Origin: Sporolactobacillus shoreicorticis
Lineage (GTDB): Bacteria; Bacillota; Bacilli; Bacillales; Sporolactobacillaceae
NCBI RefSeq assembly: GCF_024125445.1
Contig: NZ_JAMXWM010000008.1
Location: forward strand, 62,001 to 126,000
Reading direction: 5' to 3'
Length of the DNA: 64,000 nucleotides
This document shows positions 17,836-26,843 of the stretch, one piece after another. A program made the translations under genes and the position numbers. The first letter of the stretch is position 1; each line of letters begins with the position of its first letter. The notes beneath the pieces were generated by a model, which was not told where the DNA came from, made no database searches, and saw nothing but the letters and a program-made list of their open reading frames with translations.

Positions 17836-18400
17836 GAGATGCTTCTTGCCAGCGATGCCGTAACTTTTTGCTGCATCCTTCATATTCATGGTTAAAAGGA
17901 GAGAATCTGGATTCATTGAAATGGACTCGGCAGATGTTGAAACGATGACCGACTTGTAAAAGGAGACATGTAATAAAGACAGGAAGTACGTAAATAAAAC
18001 CGCCTGATATGAGGCAATAACATTTGACGGGTTGAGCGAGACAATATCCGCATTAAGCGGAATCCGTACATGAAAAATGAATCAATTGATATGACCCGTT
18101 TCAGCTATCGTGGGGAGACGGATCATTTTTTTATTAAAACAGGCCTAGCAAGTAAGCAAAGTTCGTTGTTTCATTTCTAAAAATGAAATGGATACAATTT
18201 TAGTTGCCTCAATCAATGACGAACCTCTGTTTTTGTAAAATATTTAGACCGAGCAGACCGGCGTGATTTCTTGGAAGCATTCCAAAACTTTTTACCTGCG
18301 CTGTTGCCGGCATTGCATGAAACATCCGCCGCAAAGCGCAACTTGTTATGCGTAGAATAGAGATTAGATACCCTCACACCTGCAGGAGGCGAACCGATGA
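17836..18400. other. Intergenic region after aroK with a strong terminator
   Basis: About 560 bases without a convincing gene. It holds a strong terminator at 18091-18133. A 23-codon frame from about 17889 (start MVKRRESGF) has no ribosome binding site. I looked for known riboswitch cores, including cyclic di-GMP types, and saw none. Confidence 0.5.
18091..18133 (+). terminator. Rho-independent terminator downstream of aroK
   Basis: A 12-position stem with one mismatch and one G-U pair (ATGACCCGTTTC against GAGACGGATCAT) is followed by seven T. It lies 256 bases after aroK, so it either ends the aromatic operon transcript or a separate short RNA. Confidence 0.7.
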
Positions 18401-18415
18401 ATCGACATACTTTCC

Positions 18416-18709
18416 TTGAGACTCAATCTTTTCAGCTGTCTGTACGGATTTCTGCTATTTGTCCTGACAATGATGGTGTTCCGTCCGTACCAAGTCGCAG
18501 CAATCACACATCTTAAGCTGTCACAAATCTCCAATGGATTCTTTTGGGTCGCTATTGTGGCTGCGATAATTTACATGACGTTTATGAATCGCTTTGCTCG
18601 ACTTAGACCGGAAAATTGGAAAGAGGGATTAGGCATCGCTTTATATGCAGTGCTCTGGTTCCCCTACTGGCTTCTTTTTGTCATCATTGCGTTTCTCGTA
18701 AAGTTCTGA
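18416..18709 (+). CDS. Small membrane protein of unknown function
   Basis: A 97-residue protein with three predicted helices and a basic loop (MNRFARLRPENWK). The start is uncertain: this frame opens with TTG at 18416 without a good ribosome binding site, while a strong CAGGAGG stands before an ATG at 18397 in another frame that ends after 42 codons. A one-base indel near 18400 would join the good start to this product, so the gene may carry a small frameshift. No homologue recognised. Confidence 0.5.
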   Translation: MRLNLFSCLYGFLLFVLTMMVFRPYQVAAITHLKLSQISNGFFWVAIVAAIIYMTFMNRFARLRPENWKEGLGIALYAVLWFPYWLLFVIIAFLVKF

Positions 18710-18913
18710 TTGATGAACCCGTCCTCAAAAAGTTCTCCTAAATGAAATGTACATTTTTCATGGATTAATAGAATCAAAATCGTGCGGACACTCGTTTTCT
18801 AACTCAATGAACAACAAATTTTACAAAATCTTTACCTTTATGACCTACGCATCGTTTTGCTGCTTCGTTATAATTATTTTGAAGATTATGGGAAAGATTG
18901 GGTAGGATGATCT

Positions 18914-20671
18914 ATGATCAATACAGTGGTAGCTGATTTGGACAAAATTATCAATGAGCAGCAAATAAAAACTGTTTTTCAGCCTATTGTCTCCCTGCGC
19001 AATGGCGAGATTCACGGCTACGAGGCATTAAGCCGCGTAACATGTGAAACAGAATTGGCGAATCCGGAAAAACTGTTTTTAGCGGCGGCAGAGCACAATC
19101 GGCTGCACGTGCTCGATTCCTTGTGCCGAGCCATATCTCTGAGCTCTTTTTATGATCAATGCGAAAGCTCTCCCGTAATGAAACTGTTTCTGAATGTCAG
19201 TCCCGTTATTCTGCAAGACGCAAGGTTCATTCAGATATTTAGTTCTCAATATGTGAAAATTTATCCTTTCGAACCAGGCCAAATTGTTTTTGAGATTACT
19301 GAGCGGAATTCCATTAATCATCCGGATCAATTCGCTGCCTCACTACAGGATCTTAAATCACATCACTTTCAGGTTGCCATTGATGATGCCGGGGCAATGT
19401 ATTCCGGACTAAATCTGATTACCGACACCCACCCGCACTATGTCAAACTTGATCGGCGATTGATTGAGAACATCGATCTTGGCCGTATCAATTTTGCACT
19501 TGTCAAAGGACTCGTTGAATTTTGCAGAATTTCCAACATTCATTTAGTTGCCGAAGGTATTGAGACATTGTCCGAATTAACGAGCCTGATTGATCTCGGT
19601 GTCCCGTACGGACAAGGATTCTTTCTTCAAAGGCCGGCCGAACAACTGATGGAAATTGACGAATCCATTAAAAGCATAATTATTGATCACCATAAGATGC
19701 GGAATAACGTATTCGGGCAACCTAATGCAAGCGGCTACATTTTAAATATCTGCAATCCTACCGAGACGATCACCATGCAAATGAAGATTGAACATGTGCT
19801 CGAAAAAATTAAAAAGGATGGAACGATCCCCGGTCTCTGCGTTCTTGATCATCACAAGGTGATCGGCATTATTACCCGATCTCAATTAACCATGCAGGTA
19901 AGCGGGCGCTTTGGATTCAGTCTCTATCAAAACCAGCCGATTTCAATTCTCATGGATCGGGATTTCATTTCGGTTGACTATCGAACGCCAATTAACGAAG
20001 TGTCCAAGCTGGCCATGTCGCGTCCTCAGGACAAGCTCTATGATTTCATTGTGGTGACAAAAGATGGTCACTATTTTGGTATTGTTACCATTAAGAATCT
20101 GTTGCTTAAATCAACAGAACTGGAAGTCATAAAAGCTAAATATGAGAATCCGCTGACCGGGCTTCCTGGAAATCTGGTCATCGAACAAAAGATGAAACAA
20201 ACACTTGAAAAAAAAGATACGTTCAGCGTCCTCTATATCGATATTAATCACTTCAAGGAATACAATGACGTCTATGGCTTTGAGAACGGTGATTATATCA
20301 TTAAATTACTCGCGGACATTCTCATTCTCTACTTACCTCACGGACAGTTCGTCGGACATGTTGGCGGTGATGATTTTATCGCCATCATGAACAAAGACGA
20401 CATTGACGATTACTGCCAAAAAATCAGTGACCGGTTTCAACAAAAAGTCCTGTACCATTATAATGAACAGGACAGAGAGCGGGGCTATATTGTTACTGAA
20501 AATCGTTTAGGTGTCATGGAGGAATTTTCTGTGGTTTCTATATCCATAGCGGGCACCTCCGTCCAATCCGATCATTATTTGAATTTAACTGACCTGACAA
20601 AGAAGCTGGCCAAGTTAAAAAAGAAATCAAAAAGGCAAAAAGATCATCACTATCTGTATATTGATTCATAA
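18914..20671 (+). CDS. EAL-CBS-GGDEF cyclic di-GMP protein
   Basis: A 585-residue soluble protein. Residues 1-245 form an EAL phosphodiesterase domain with the active-site set present: GYEALSR, the Asn of FLNVSP, FEITER, DDAG, YVKLDR and AEGIET. Residues 265-400 form a pair of CBS-like modules (GLCVLDHHKVIGIITRSQ and FIVVTKDGHYFGIVTIKN) that could sense a nucleotide. The C-terminal GGDEF domain has GGDDF in place of GGDEF, so it is likely a weak or sensory domain. The net activity is probably hydrolysis of cyclic di-GMP. GGATGAT precedes the ATG. The membrane cyclase at 3975 may be its opponent. Confidence 0.92.
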   Translation: MINTVVADLDKIINEQQIKTVFQPIVSLRNGEIHGYEALSRVTCETELANPEKLFLAAAEHNRLHVLDSLCRAISLSSFYDQCESSPVMKLFLNVSPVILQDARFIQIFSSQYVKIYPFEPGQIVFEITERNSINHPDQFAASLQDLKSHHFQVAIDDAGAMYSGLNLITDTHPHYVKLDRRLIENIDLGRINFALVKGLVEFCRISNIHLVAEGIETLSELTSLIDLGVPYGQGFFLQRPAEQLMEIDESIKSIIIDHHKMRNNVFGQPNASGYILNICNPTETITMQMKIEHVLEKIKKDGTIPGLCVLDHHKVIGIITRSQLTMQVSGRFGFSLYQNQPISILMDRDFISVDYRTPINEVSKLAMSRPQDKLYDFIVVTKDGHYFGIVTIKNLLLKSTELEVIKAKYENPLTGLPGNLVIEQKMKQTLEKKDTFSVLYIDINHFKEYNDVYGFENGDYIIKLLADILILYLPHGQFVGHVGGDDFIAIMNKDDIDDYCQKISDRFQQKVLYHYNEQDRERGYIVTENRLGVMEEFSVVSISIAGTSVQSDHYLNLTDLTKKLAKLKKKSKRQKDHHYLYIDS

Positions 20672-20713
20672 TACGCATGCATGTACAAGGGAACAGATGT
20701 GTAACAGGTGCGT

Positions 20714-21013
20714 TCATTTGGCAATCCTTACATTATTTATTAACGAAATCCTTTGTAGCACTGTCCAATACTTATCAATTAATCCGGGACCAATTAAAGA
20801 ACGGCTGAATCCGCAATAACGTTCTGCCAACACTTTTGGATCTCCGAGTTCACTTAAGACCTCCTCTACATCTTTTCCCGTTGCTTCCTTTCCTTATGTC
20901 CTTTGGTCAAGCATATCCTCAATCAGACTGCGCACCTCTGTTTCTATTTCTTCTCTTTGTTTCACTGGGATTTTCCGGTTAAGCGCATCGATATAGCGAT
21001 TGATTAGCTCCAT
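20714..21013 (-). pseudogene. Broken HAAS-type membrane protein paired with PadR
   Basis: Starting in a one-base TAATG overlap with the padR gene, the frame reads MELINRYIDALNRKIPVKQ, then E-rich helix, then QRT and an in-frame TAA, then continues with GKEATGKDVEEVLSELGDPK and LAERYCGFSRSLIG. This is the N-terminal HAAS domain of the membrane proteins commonly cotranscribed with PadR. The internal stop and loss of the membrane part after about 95 codons show it is dead. Confidence 0.75.
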
Positions 21014-21360
21014 TAGTCTTCCTCCCGATCTTTCACTAATTGTTCCATACTCGCAGCAATTCGTCGCCATTCTTTCGTTAAACGTTCATAAATCTCCGCA
21101 CCGCTCGCGCTGACTTTATAGTATTTTCTTGGACGTGAATCGGCTGTATCCCAATGACTTTCCAGCAGTCCCTGCTTCTCAAGTCGCCGTAAGAGCGGGT
21201 ACAATGTATTGGCGTCAACGGGCACACCTTTTTCTTCCAGTATCGCTACAAGTGAATAGCCATACCGGGGCTTAAAGAGCTGACTCAGCGCACTGAGTAC
21301 AATTGTGCCGCGGCGCAGCTCCTGCGTTAAACTTTTTATGATTTCGGAACGATCCTGCAT
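21013..21360 (-). CDS. PadR family transcriptional regulator
   Basis: A 115-residue regulator with a winged helix (RYGYSLVAILEEKGVPVDAN, then TLYPLLRRLEKQGLLES) and the wing RPRKYYKVSASG, which is the standard PadR pattern, followed by a short dimerisation helix. Such regulators usually repress an operon holding themselves and a membrane protein; here that partner is broken. The regulator itself looks intact. Confidence 0.9.
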   Translation of the reverse strand: MQDRSEIIKSLTQELRRGTIVLSALSQLFKPRYGYSLVAILEEKGVPVDANTLYPLLRRLEKQGLLESHWDTADSRPRKYYKVSASGAEIYERLTKEWRRIAASMEQLVKDREED

Positions 21361-21531
21361 TTTATCAACTCCACTTTTTCAATATACTGTGTGGTGCACA
21401 TTATTGTCAATATAAATTATTGTAGATTATTTACTCATTCAGCAAGTCCAATTGCTTTAAATTCTCGCTCATCCGTTTTATGATTAAAAGCGAAAGGGTT
21501 TTCAATAATCGGTATCGTGGAGGGAATAATC

Positions 21532-22467
21532 TTGAAACAAATCGCAATTGGACCTGAAAAGAAATTGGGATCGGCAGTTGTTCAAGGATGCATGCGCATT
21601 GCGGAAATGTCTGAGGAAGCGGTGGATCGGCTGATCAAAACCGACCTGGAGAACGGGGTCACATTCTTCGATCATGCGGATGTTTACACAGACGGTGCGT
21701 GTGAATCATTGTTTGGCAAAGTGCTGGCAAAACAGCCGGGCCTGCGCGACAAGATTACTTTGCAGACGAAATGCGGCATCGTGCGCGGCAATGGTGATCA
21801 TAATAAAGCATTTGATTTCTCAAAGGAACATCTGCTTGAAACGGTGAACGACAGTCTCCGGCGGTTGCAGACGGATCATGTAGATTACTTGCTGCTGCAC
21901 CGTCCGGACGCCTTAGTTGAACCTGAGGAAGTCGCCGCTGCATTTGATCAGCTGTACACTGAAGGCAAGGTGCTGCATTTTGGTGTCAGCAACCAAAATC
22001 CGTATCAAATCGAATTGTTGAAAAAGTCGGTGCGGCAGCCGCTGGAAATCAATCAGTTGCAGCTCAGCATTAAGTTCACCGGAATGATTGACGCAGGCAT
22101 CAATGTGAACATGACCGTTGATGATGCATCTGATCGTGACGGAAGCATTCTCGATTATTGTCGGCTGAACGATATAACCATTCAGGCATGGTCTCCGTTC
22201 CAATACGGATTCTTCGAAGGCGTGTTCCTCGACAATCCGAAATTTCCTGAATTGAACAAAGAAATTGATAAGGTCGCGGCGAAATATGGGGTCACCAACA
22301 ACGCAATTGCGGTTGCATGGATCCTGCGCCATCCCGCTGAAATGCAGGTTATTCTTGGCACAACCAATGTGTCGCGCATTGCTGCATCGGCAAAAGGCGC
22401 AGACATCACGCTCACCCGTCAAGAATGGTACGATATCTATCAGGCGGCAGGTAACAAGCTGCCTTGA
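21532..22467 (+). CDS. Aldo/keto reductase
   Basis: A 311-residue NADPH-dependent oxidoreductase of the YdhF-like branch. The catalytic residues are visible: Asp and Tyr in FFDHADVYTDG, Lys in LQTKCGI, and His in YLLLHRPDAL. The C-terminal GTTNVSRIAASA stretch binds the cofactor phosphate. I chose TTG at 21532, 7 bases after GGAGGG; the upstream GTG overlaps that site. Substrate unknown. It is monocistronic and followed by a repeat-like terminator. Confidence 0.92.
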   Translation: MKQIAIGPEKKLGSAVVQGCMRIAEMSEEAVDRLIKTDLENGVTFFDHADVYTDGACESLFGKVLAKQPGLRDKITLQTKCGIVRGNGDHNKAFDFSKEHLLETVNDSLRRLQTDHVDYLLLHRPDALVEPEEVAAAFDQLYTEGKVLHFGVSNQNPYQIELLKKSVRQPLEINQLQLSIKFTGMIDAGINVNMTVDDASDRDGSILDYCRLNDITIQAWSPFQYGFFEGVFLDNPKFPELNKEIDKVAAKYGVTNNAIAVAWILRHPAEMQVILGTTNVSRIAASAKGADITLTRQEWYDIYQAAGNKLP

Positions 22468-22948
22468 TATAAAGGAACTTTCGCACATTCAGTGGATGGA
22501 ACTTTCGCTAAATACGCATACGTCCGTCCTGTACGCATCGCGAAAGCCATTACGTCCTGCGGAAAGTAAGGACCGGACGTTTTTTGCCCGGTTTTTTTAA
22601 GGTAAGGAACATTTATCGTTTTGCCTTGCTGATACGACGATCAGCGTCATAAGATTCGGTTGGGCGATCAGTTAGGCACCCAATCTGGAAAATAGACAGA
22701 AAAATTCCGCTTAAAATAGGAAATGAATGAGAAAATTGCCTAAATAGACGGAGATTCCGCTTATCGAATCGAAAAACGTGAAAATGGAGGGTTTTGCTTT
22801 GCATAAGCGGAAAAATTACCCTTATTTACCTGTGAAACAAGGGCTATGATACCTATAACCGGAAAATTTGCGGGGCAACACGAAAACCATCACGTCCTGC
22901 GGAAATAGGGGCGGGCAATGTGCCCGGCCTTTTTGGTTAGAGGTCATG
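22468..22948. repeat. Intergenic repeat region with two related terminator units
   Basis: About 480 bases without a gene. Two copies of a related unit occur at 22541-22598 and 22881-22935. Both carry CGAAARCCATYACGTCCTGCGGAAA followed by a GC stem and a T run. Between them TTCCGCTTA occurs twice and its complement TAAGCGGAA once. GGAACTTTCGC is also repeated near 22473 and 22498. The pattern suggests intergenic repeat elements that have accumulated here. Confidence 0.6.
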
Positions 22949-24244
22949 TCACATTTCACTGGGCAGACTTTTCTTAATGATCGTCAGAAATCGAAACAAT
23001 TCCAGAGACAGAATGAGTCCGCTGAGCCATACCGCACCGAAAACATAGCCTGCTGCCAGATCACTAGGCGTAATTTGGTAATTACTTACCCCGCTGATCG
23101 AATAAACGAACAACAGGATAAAAAATAGAGTGAATTCAATTATGCTGATCAAATAATTGTTTTGATGGCGGATCAGCATCATCAGAAAATAGCCGTAAGA
23201 AATCAGAAACATCATTGATTGCGCATTAGGAAAATCAGAACTTATGTAGCTCCCCTCCAGCATAAAGCGGAACAACCAGCGAATGCTCTTGGAGAAAAGA
23301 ATCCCGCCGCTTAATGTAAGTCCCAGAAAGAGCAGCTCCAGCCATTTTTCTTTGTTGTTGACGACAATCATGACTGCTGTAAAAAGGACAAGTACGGAAA
23401 GCGCCGGCCATGATGATAAAACAAAAATATGCTGCAGCACCTGCGGTGGCCATGAATCAGTAATGAATGAAAAAATGGTTGTGACGATTTTATCAAAGGG
23501 CACAAACTCATTAGCAATCAAATGCTGAACCATGCCAATCATCAAGGTAACAAGCAGCAGAAACACAGTCAGAACCAAAAAGATAAATAATTTGATCTTA
23601 AGAAAACTTCGATAGCGTTTAAACGTTGCCTGAAAAAGGAGCAGCAGGGATTCCTTAATATACTCCCGTTTTGCGCGAATCACAATATAAATCAGCAGGA
23701 CAATACCTAAGAAAATACTCGTTAAAACCAGCCATTTGCTTATATCATCCTGATATCTGTCCCACTCCGGTCCTAATACATACCCGAGCGTAATAAACGT
23801 GCCAGTCCAGAGAAAGACACCGATATAGGCAAACATACAGAAAGACTTAATCGGTAATCGGATCACTCCGGATATGATGCTTGCAATATGCCTGATCCCA
23901 GGAATAAAGAACGAGAATACGAGCAACACCTTGCCATATTTGCGATACCATTTTGCTACACGCTCCATCTTTTCCGGTCCCATATGAATGTAGCGGCCGT
24001 ATTTGCGAAAAAAAGGGACGCCAAGCTTAAAACCGATCCAATAGGAAATCGTCGCGCCGACAACACCCCCTGCTCCCGCAGAACACAGCGAAAGAACAAG
24101 ATCCATCTGCTGATGAAAGGACAAGATGCCCACATAACTCAGCAAGGCTTCATTTGGAATGGGAACACAAACCAACTCAAGCATTAATGCAAAAAAGAGA
24201 GTGAAATACCCGTATTCATTTAATAATTGACTGAGAACACTCAT
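22949..24244 (-). CDS. DedA-PAP2 fusion membrane protein
   Basis: A 431-residue protein. Residues 1-190 form a DedA (VTT) domain: LELVCVPIPNEALLSYVG, FRKYGRYIHMGPEKMERV and FFIPGIRHIASIISG. Residues 220-425 form a multi-helix domain placed like PAP2 phosphatase. The PAP2 signature residues are altered: the KxxxxxxRP motif reads KSIRWLFRF, SGH reads NAQ in FPNAQS, and the final SRxxxxxH region reads SGVSNYQITPSD without His. So the second half keeps the fold pattern but probably not phosphatase activity. It lies 126 bases downstream of the electron transfer operon and could be read from it, though a link is not shown. Confidence 0.8.
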   Translation of the reverse strand: MSVLSQLLNEYGYFTLFFALMLELVCVPIPNEALLSYVGILSFHQQMDLVLSLCSAGAGGVVGATISYWIGFKLGVPFFRKYGRYIHMGPEKMERVAKWYRKYGKVLLVFSFFIPGIRHIASIISGVIRLPIKSFCMFAYIGVFLWTGTFITLGYVLGPEWDRYQDDISKWLVLTSIFLGIVLLIYIVIRAKREYIKESLLLLFQATFKRYRSFLKIKLFIFLVLTVFLLLVTLMIGMVQHLIANEFVPFDKIVTTIFSFITDSWPPQVLQHIFVLSSWPALSVLVLFTAVMIVVNNKEKWLELLFLGLTLSGGILFSKSIRWLFRFMLEGSYISSDFPNAQSMMFLISYGYFLMMLIRHQNNYLISIIEFTLFFILLFVYSISGVSNYQITPSDLAAGYVFGAVWLSGLILSLELFRFLTIIKKSLPSEM

Positions 24245-24370
24245 TCACGGTTCCTCCGCACAGCAGCCCGATAGTTATTCACACCTAATAGTATTCGGGC
24301 TTCATCTGCATTACGGTACCTTTTACGCGAAAAAATAGCGCTACCGTGAACAAGAAAGGATCAACGTTAA

Positions 24371-25171
24371 TCAAGAAACAAGATCAAGAATCGCGAAAGC
24401 AGCGATAAGCAGCACCATAATCAGCATACAGATGGTTTCTTTTACGCCCCAATTCAATTGACGAAAAGAAGAACGCGGCAGTTCGGAACGGTAACCACGC
24501 ACGTCCATGACATTGGCAAGCTCCTCCCCACGATTCAATGAACCGGAAAACAAAGGCAAAAAAATCGGCACCAGTGCTTTCATCTGGTGAAAAAGAGAGC
24601 CTTCGCCAAATACTGCGCCTCTTGCTTTTTGTGCATCCATAATCCGCTGTGTTTCATCAAGCAGATTCGGAATAAACCGCAGCGCGATGGAGAGCATGAC
24701 CGATAATTCATCAACTGGAACATGAAGAAAGCGAAGCGGACGCATAAGGAAGTTCAGACCGTCCGTAAGCTCCATCGGCTTTGTCGTCAAGGTAACAGCA
24801 GTTGTAACGAAAATAATCGTCACAAAACGTGAGAAAATAAACAGTGCGTTAATGAGGCCGAATTCAGAGATTTTGAACGGCCCCCAGGTAAAATAAATAG
24901 TCCCGCCGGCAGTAAAAAGGATCTGGAGGAATAACGTGAATAAAATCAGCCAGATTAATGGTCGGACGCCGCGAAAGAACGCGCGAAAACCGATTTTCGT
25001 CACGCTCATCACAAGAAAAGTGAACAGCCACAATAAAATGAGCCCTTGCCCGTTTTTTGCCATAAATGAGATAAAAATAAAAGCAATCCCGGCAATCAGT
25101 TTAGCACGCGGATCAACTTGATGAATCAGTGAGTCGCCTGGGAAATAACGTCCGAGAATCAGTTTATTCAT
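24371..25171 (-). CDS. fmnA: ECF transporter T component, FmnA-like
   Basis: A 266-residue membrane protein that couples ATPases to a substrate-binding S component. It has five or six helices and two coupling motifs, MDAQKARGAVF and MDVRGYRSEL, that dock on the ATPases. It overlaps ecfA2 by 4 bases and ends the leftward arm of the electron transfer locus. In Listeria an EcfT-like protein in the corresponding locus, FmnA, is needed to supply flavin outside the cell for attachment by FmnB. By position this is its likely equivalent, though the general ecfT of the cell cannot be excluded. The symbol reflects that inference. Confidence 0.88.
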   Translation of the reverse strand: MNKLILGRYFPGDSLIHQVDPRAKLIAGIAFIFISFMAKNGQGLILLWLFTFLVMSVTKIGFRAFFRGVRPLIWLILFTLFLQILFTAGGTIYFTWGPFKISEFGLINALFIFSRFVTIIFVTTAVTLTTKPMELTDGLNFLMRPLRFLHVPVDELSVMLSIALRFIPNLLDETQRIMDAQKARGAVFGEGSLFHQMKALVPIFLPLFSGSLNRGEELANVMDVRGYRSELPRSSFRQLNWGVKETICMLIMVLLIAAFAILDLVS

Positions 25172-26040
25172 ACACGCCCCACCTCAATCAATGCGGCAGC
25201 AAGTTCTTCTTCTGTCAGACAGACATTCGGGAGTCGAATGCCTGAGACAGCCTCAAATTTCAACTGAAACCGTCTCGCCTCAGGGACATCTAACTGCCAC
25301 CGATTTAATTTTTCGCTGTCCGCAAACAAGCTGCGTACACTGCCATGATAGACAACTTTTCCGCGATCCATGACGACCGCATCATCTGCGTAGCGCGCTG
25401 CTGTCTCCATATCATGAGTAACAAGAATGACGGTCAATCGCTTCGATTTGTTCCATTGCTTAAGCAGCGACAGAAGCTCCCTTTTTCCTGAAGGATCAAG
25501 ACCGGCTGTTGGTTCGTCCAGAGCGAGCACTTCAGGTCCCTGAGCGAGAACGCCGGCGATCGCTACTCTCCTTTTCTGTCCGCCGGAAAGTGAGAATGGC
25601 GACTGTTGAAGAATGGATTCGTCCAACCCTACCCGGCGGATCATCTTAATTGCCAGGTCATGTGCCGCTTCCCGACTCGCACCAAAGTTCAGCGGACCGA
25701 AACTGATGTCTTGCTCCACTGTTTCGGCAAACAGCTGCGATTCGGGAAATTGGAACACCATTCCAACGATTTTCCGGACCGCTTTCAGCGATTTTCTGCT
25801 TGTCTTGCTGTTAATCTTAATATCACCGATCTCTGCCCAACCGGATTTCGGAAGCAGCAATCCGTTCAACACTTTCAGCAGACTTGACTTCCCGGCACCA
25901 GTCGAACCAACCACTGCCGTAAACGTTCCGGGAGCGATTTGCAGACTTACATCCTGAAGAACGCGGGGACTACGCACCGAGCCAAGCTGATAATCCGCAG
26001 TCACATGATTGAGTTTTATTTGCATAGCCATTGAATCCAT
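25168..26040 (-). CDS. ecfA2: ECF transporter ATPase EcfA2
   Basis: A 290-residue ABC ATPase. Walker A is GSTGAGKSS, the signature is LSGGQKRRVAIAG, Walker B is VLALDEPTAGLDP, and the switch His is in ILVTHDMETAA. The Q-loop reads VFQFPESQLFAETVEQD, typical of EcfA2. It overlaps ecfA1 by 25 bases and ecfT by 4. It would pair with EcfA1 as the heterodimeric motor of the flavin-related ECF module. In most Bacillales such ATPase genes sit beside ribosomal protein genes; finding them here implies a dedicated or relocated set. Confidence 0.93.
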   Translation of the reverse strand: MDSMAMQIKLNHVTADYQLGSVRSPRVLQDVSLQIAPGTFTAVVGSTGAGKSSLLKVLNGLLLPKSGWAEIGDIKINSKTSRKSLKAVRKIVGMVFQFPESQLFAETVEQDISFGPLNFGASREAAHDLAIKMIRRVGLDESILQQSPFSLSGGQKRRVAIAGVLAQGPEVLALDEPTAGLDPSGKRELLSLLKQWNKSKRLTVILVTHDMETAARYADDAVVMDRGKVVYHGSVRSLFADSEKLNRWQLDVPEARRFQLKFEAVSGIRLPNVCLTEEELAAALIEVGRV

Positions 26041-26828
26041 TCACTTTCTGTCAGATAGGACTCTGGAACGCGCCGTTTTTTGCTTAAAAGCAAGCGCCGC
26101 AATCGTTCGCCGAACGGGGCCTCTACATCCATTTCCGCACTAAAAATTTCAGCCGGCGACCCGCTACGGGTGACATACCCGTTTTTTAATACAAGAATGC
26201 GATCACTTGCTGCCGCCTCATTCATATCATGGGTAATCGACAAAATGGTAAGCTCCTGTTCAGCCTTGAGCCGCTTCAGTGTCTGCAGTAAGTCGCATCT
26301 GCTTCGAGGATCAAGCATGACAAAGGCTTCATCCAAAATGAGCAGATCCGGATGGAGAGCGAGCACCCCGGCAATCGCAACGCGCTGCTTTTGCCCGCCG
26401 GACAAACGGGACGGATCCGCTTCGCGAACATTCAGCAAATCGACAAGCTTCAATGCCTCGATCACACGTCGTCGCATTTCTTCTACCGGCATGTTAAGGT
26501 TTTCCATGCCAAATGCAACATCATCCTGTACTGTCGCACCAATAAACTGATTATCAGGATTTTGAAAAACGATACCCGCCCGGCGGCGAATCACCCATTT
26601 CGTCTCCTCGTTCAACGGAATGCCGCACACAAAAATGGATCCACTCTGTGGCTTGAGCAATCCGATCAGCAGAGCCGCCAAGGTAGACTTGCCCGCACCG
26701 TTATTTCCGATGACGGACAGCCACTCCCCTTTATCAACGGAAAAAGAAACAGAAGACAACGTATTGCTTTCTTTAAGACGATTGTATTTAAAGGTTAAAT
26801 TTTCAACCTGAATCATTGGCTCATTCAT
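26016..26828 (-). CDS. ecfA1: ECF transporter ATPase EcfA1
   Basis: A 270-residue ABC ATPase with Walker A GNNGAGKSTLA, signature LSGGQKQRVAIAG, Walker B LLILDEAFVMLDP and switch His in LSITHDMNEAA. The Q-loop VFQNPDNQFIGATVQDD is the EcfA1 form. It follows dmkA by 15 bases and overlaps ecfA2 by 25. Together with EcfA2 and the T component it forms a complete energizing module, but no classical flavin S component (RibU) gene is in the window. Confidence 0.93.
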   Translation of the reverse strand: MNEPMIQVENLTFKYNRLKESNTLSSVSFSVDKGEWLSVIGNNGAGKSTLAALLIGLLKPQSGSIFVCGIPLNEETKWVIRRRAGIVFQNPDNQFIGATVQDDVAFGMENLNMPVEEMRRRVIEALKLVDLLNVREADPSRLSGGQKQRVAIAGVLALHPDLLILDEAFVMLDPRSRCDLLQTLKRLKAEQELTILSITHDMNEAAASDRILVLKNGYVTRSGSPAEIFSAEMDVEAPFGERLRRLLLSKKRRVPESYLTESEWIQWLCK

Positions 26829-26843
26829 AAGACATAACTCCTC

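Noticed and set aside
17836-18400. Riboswitch upstream of the small membrane and cyclic di-GMP genes
   Set aside because: Hairpins and a terminator are present, but none of the conserved cores I know (cyclic di-GMP, SAM, purine, TPP) is visible.
22468-22948. CRISPR array
   Set aside because: Only two unit copies, 340 bases apart, with terminator-like structure and no regular spacing or cas genes.
25168-26828. ECF ATPases as the usual housekeeping pair beside ribosomal genes
   Set aside because: No ribosomal protein, truA or rplM genes are near; the overlaps tie them to the electron transfer operon.
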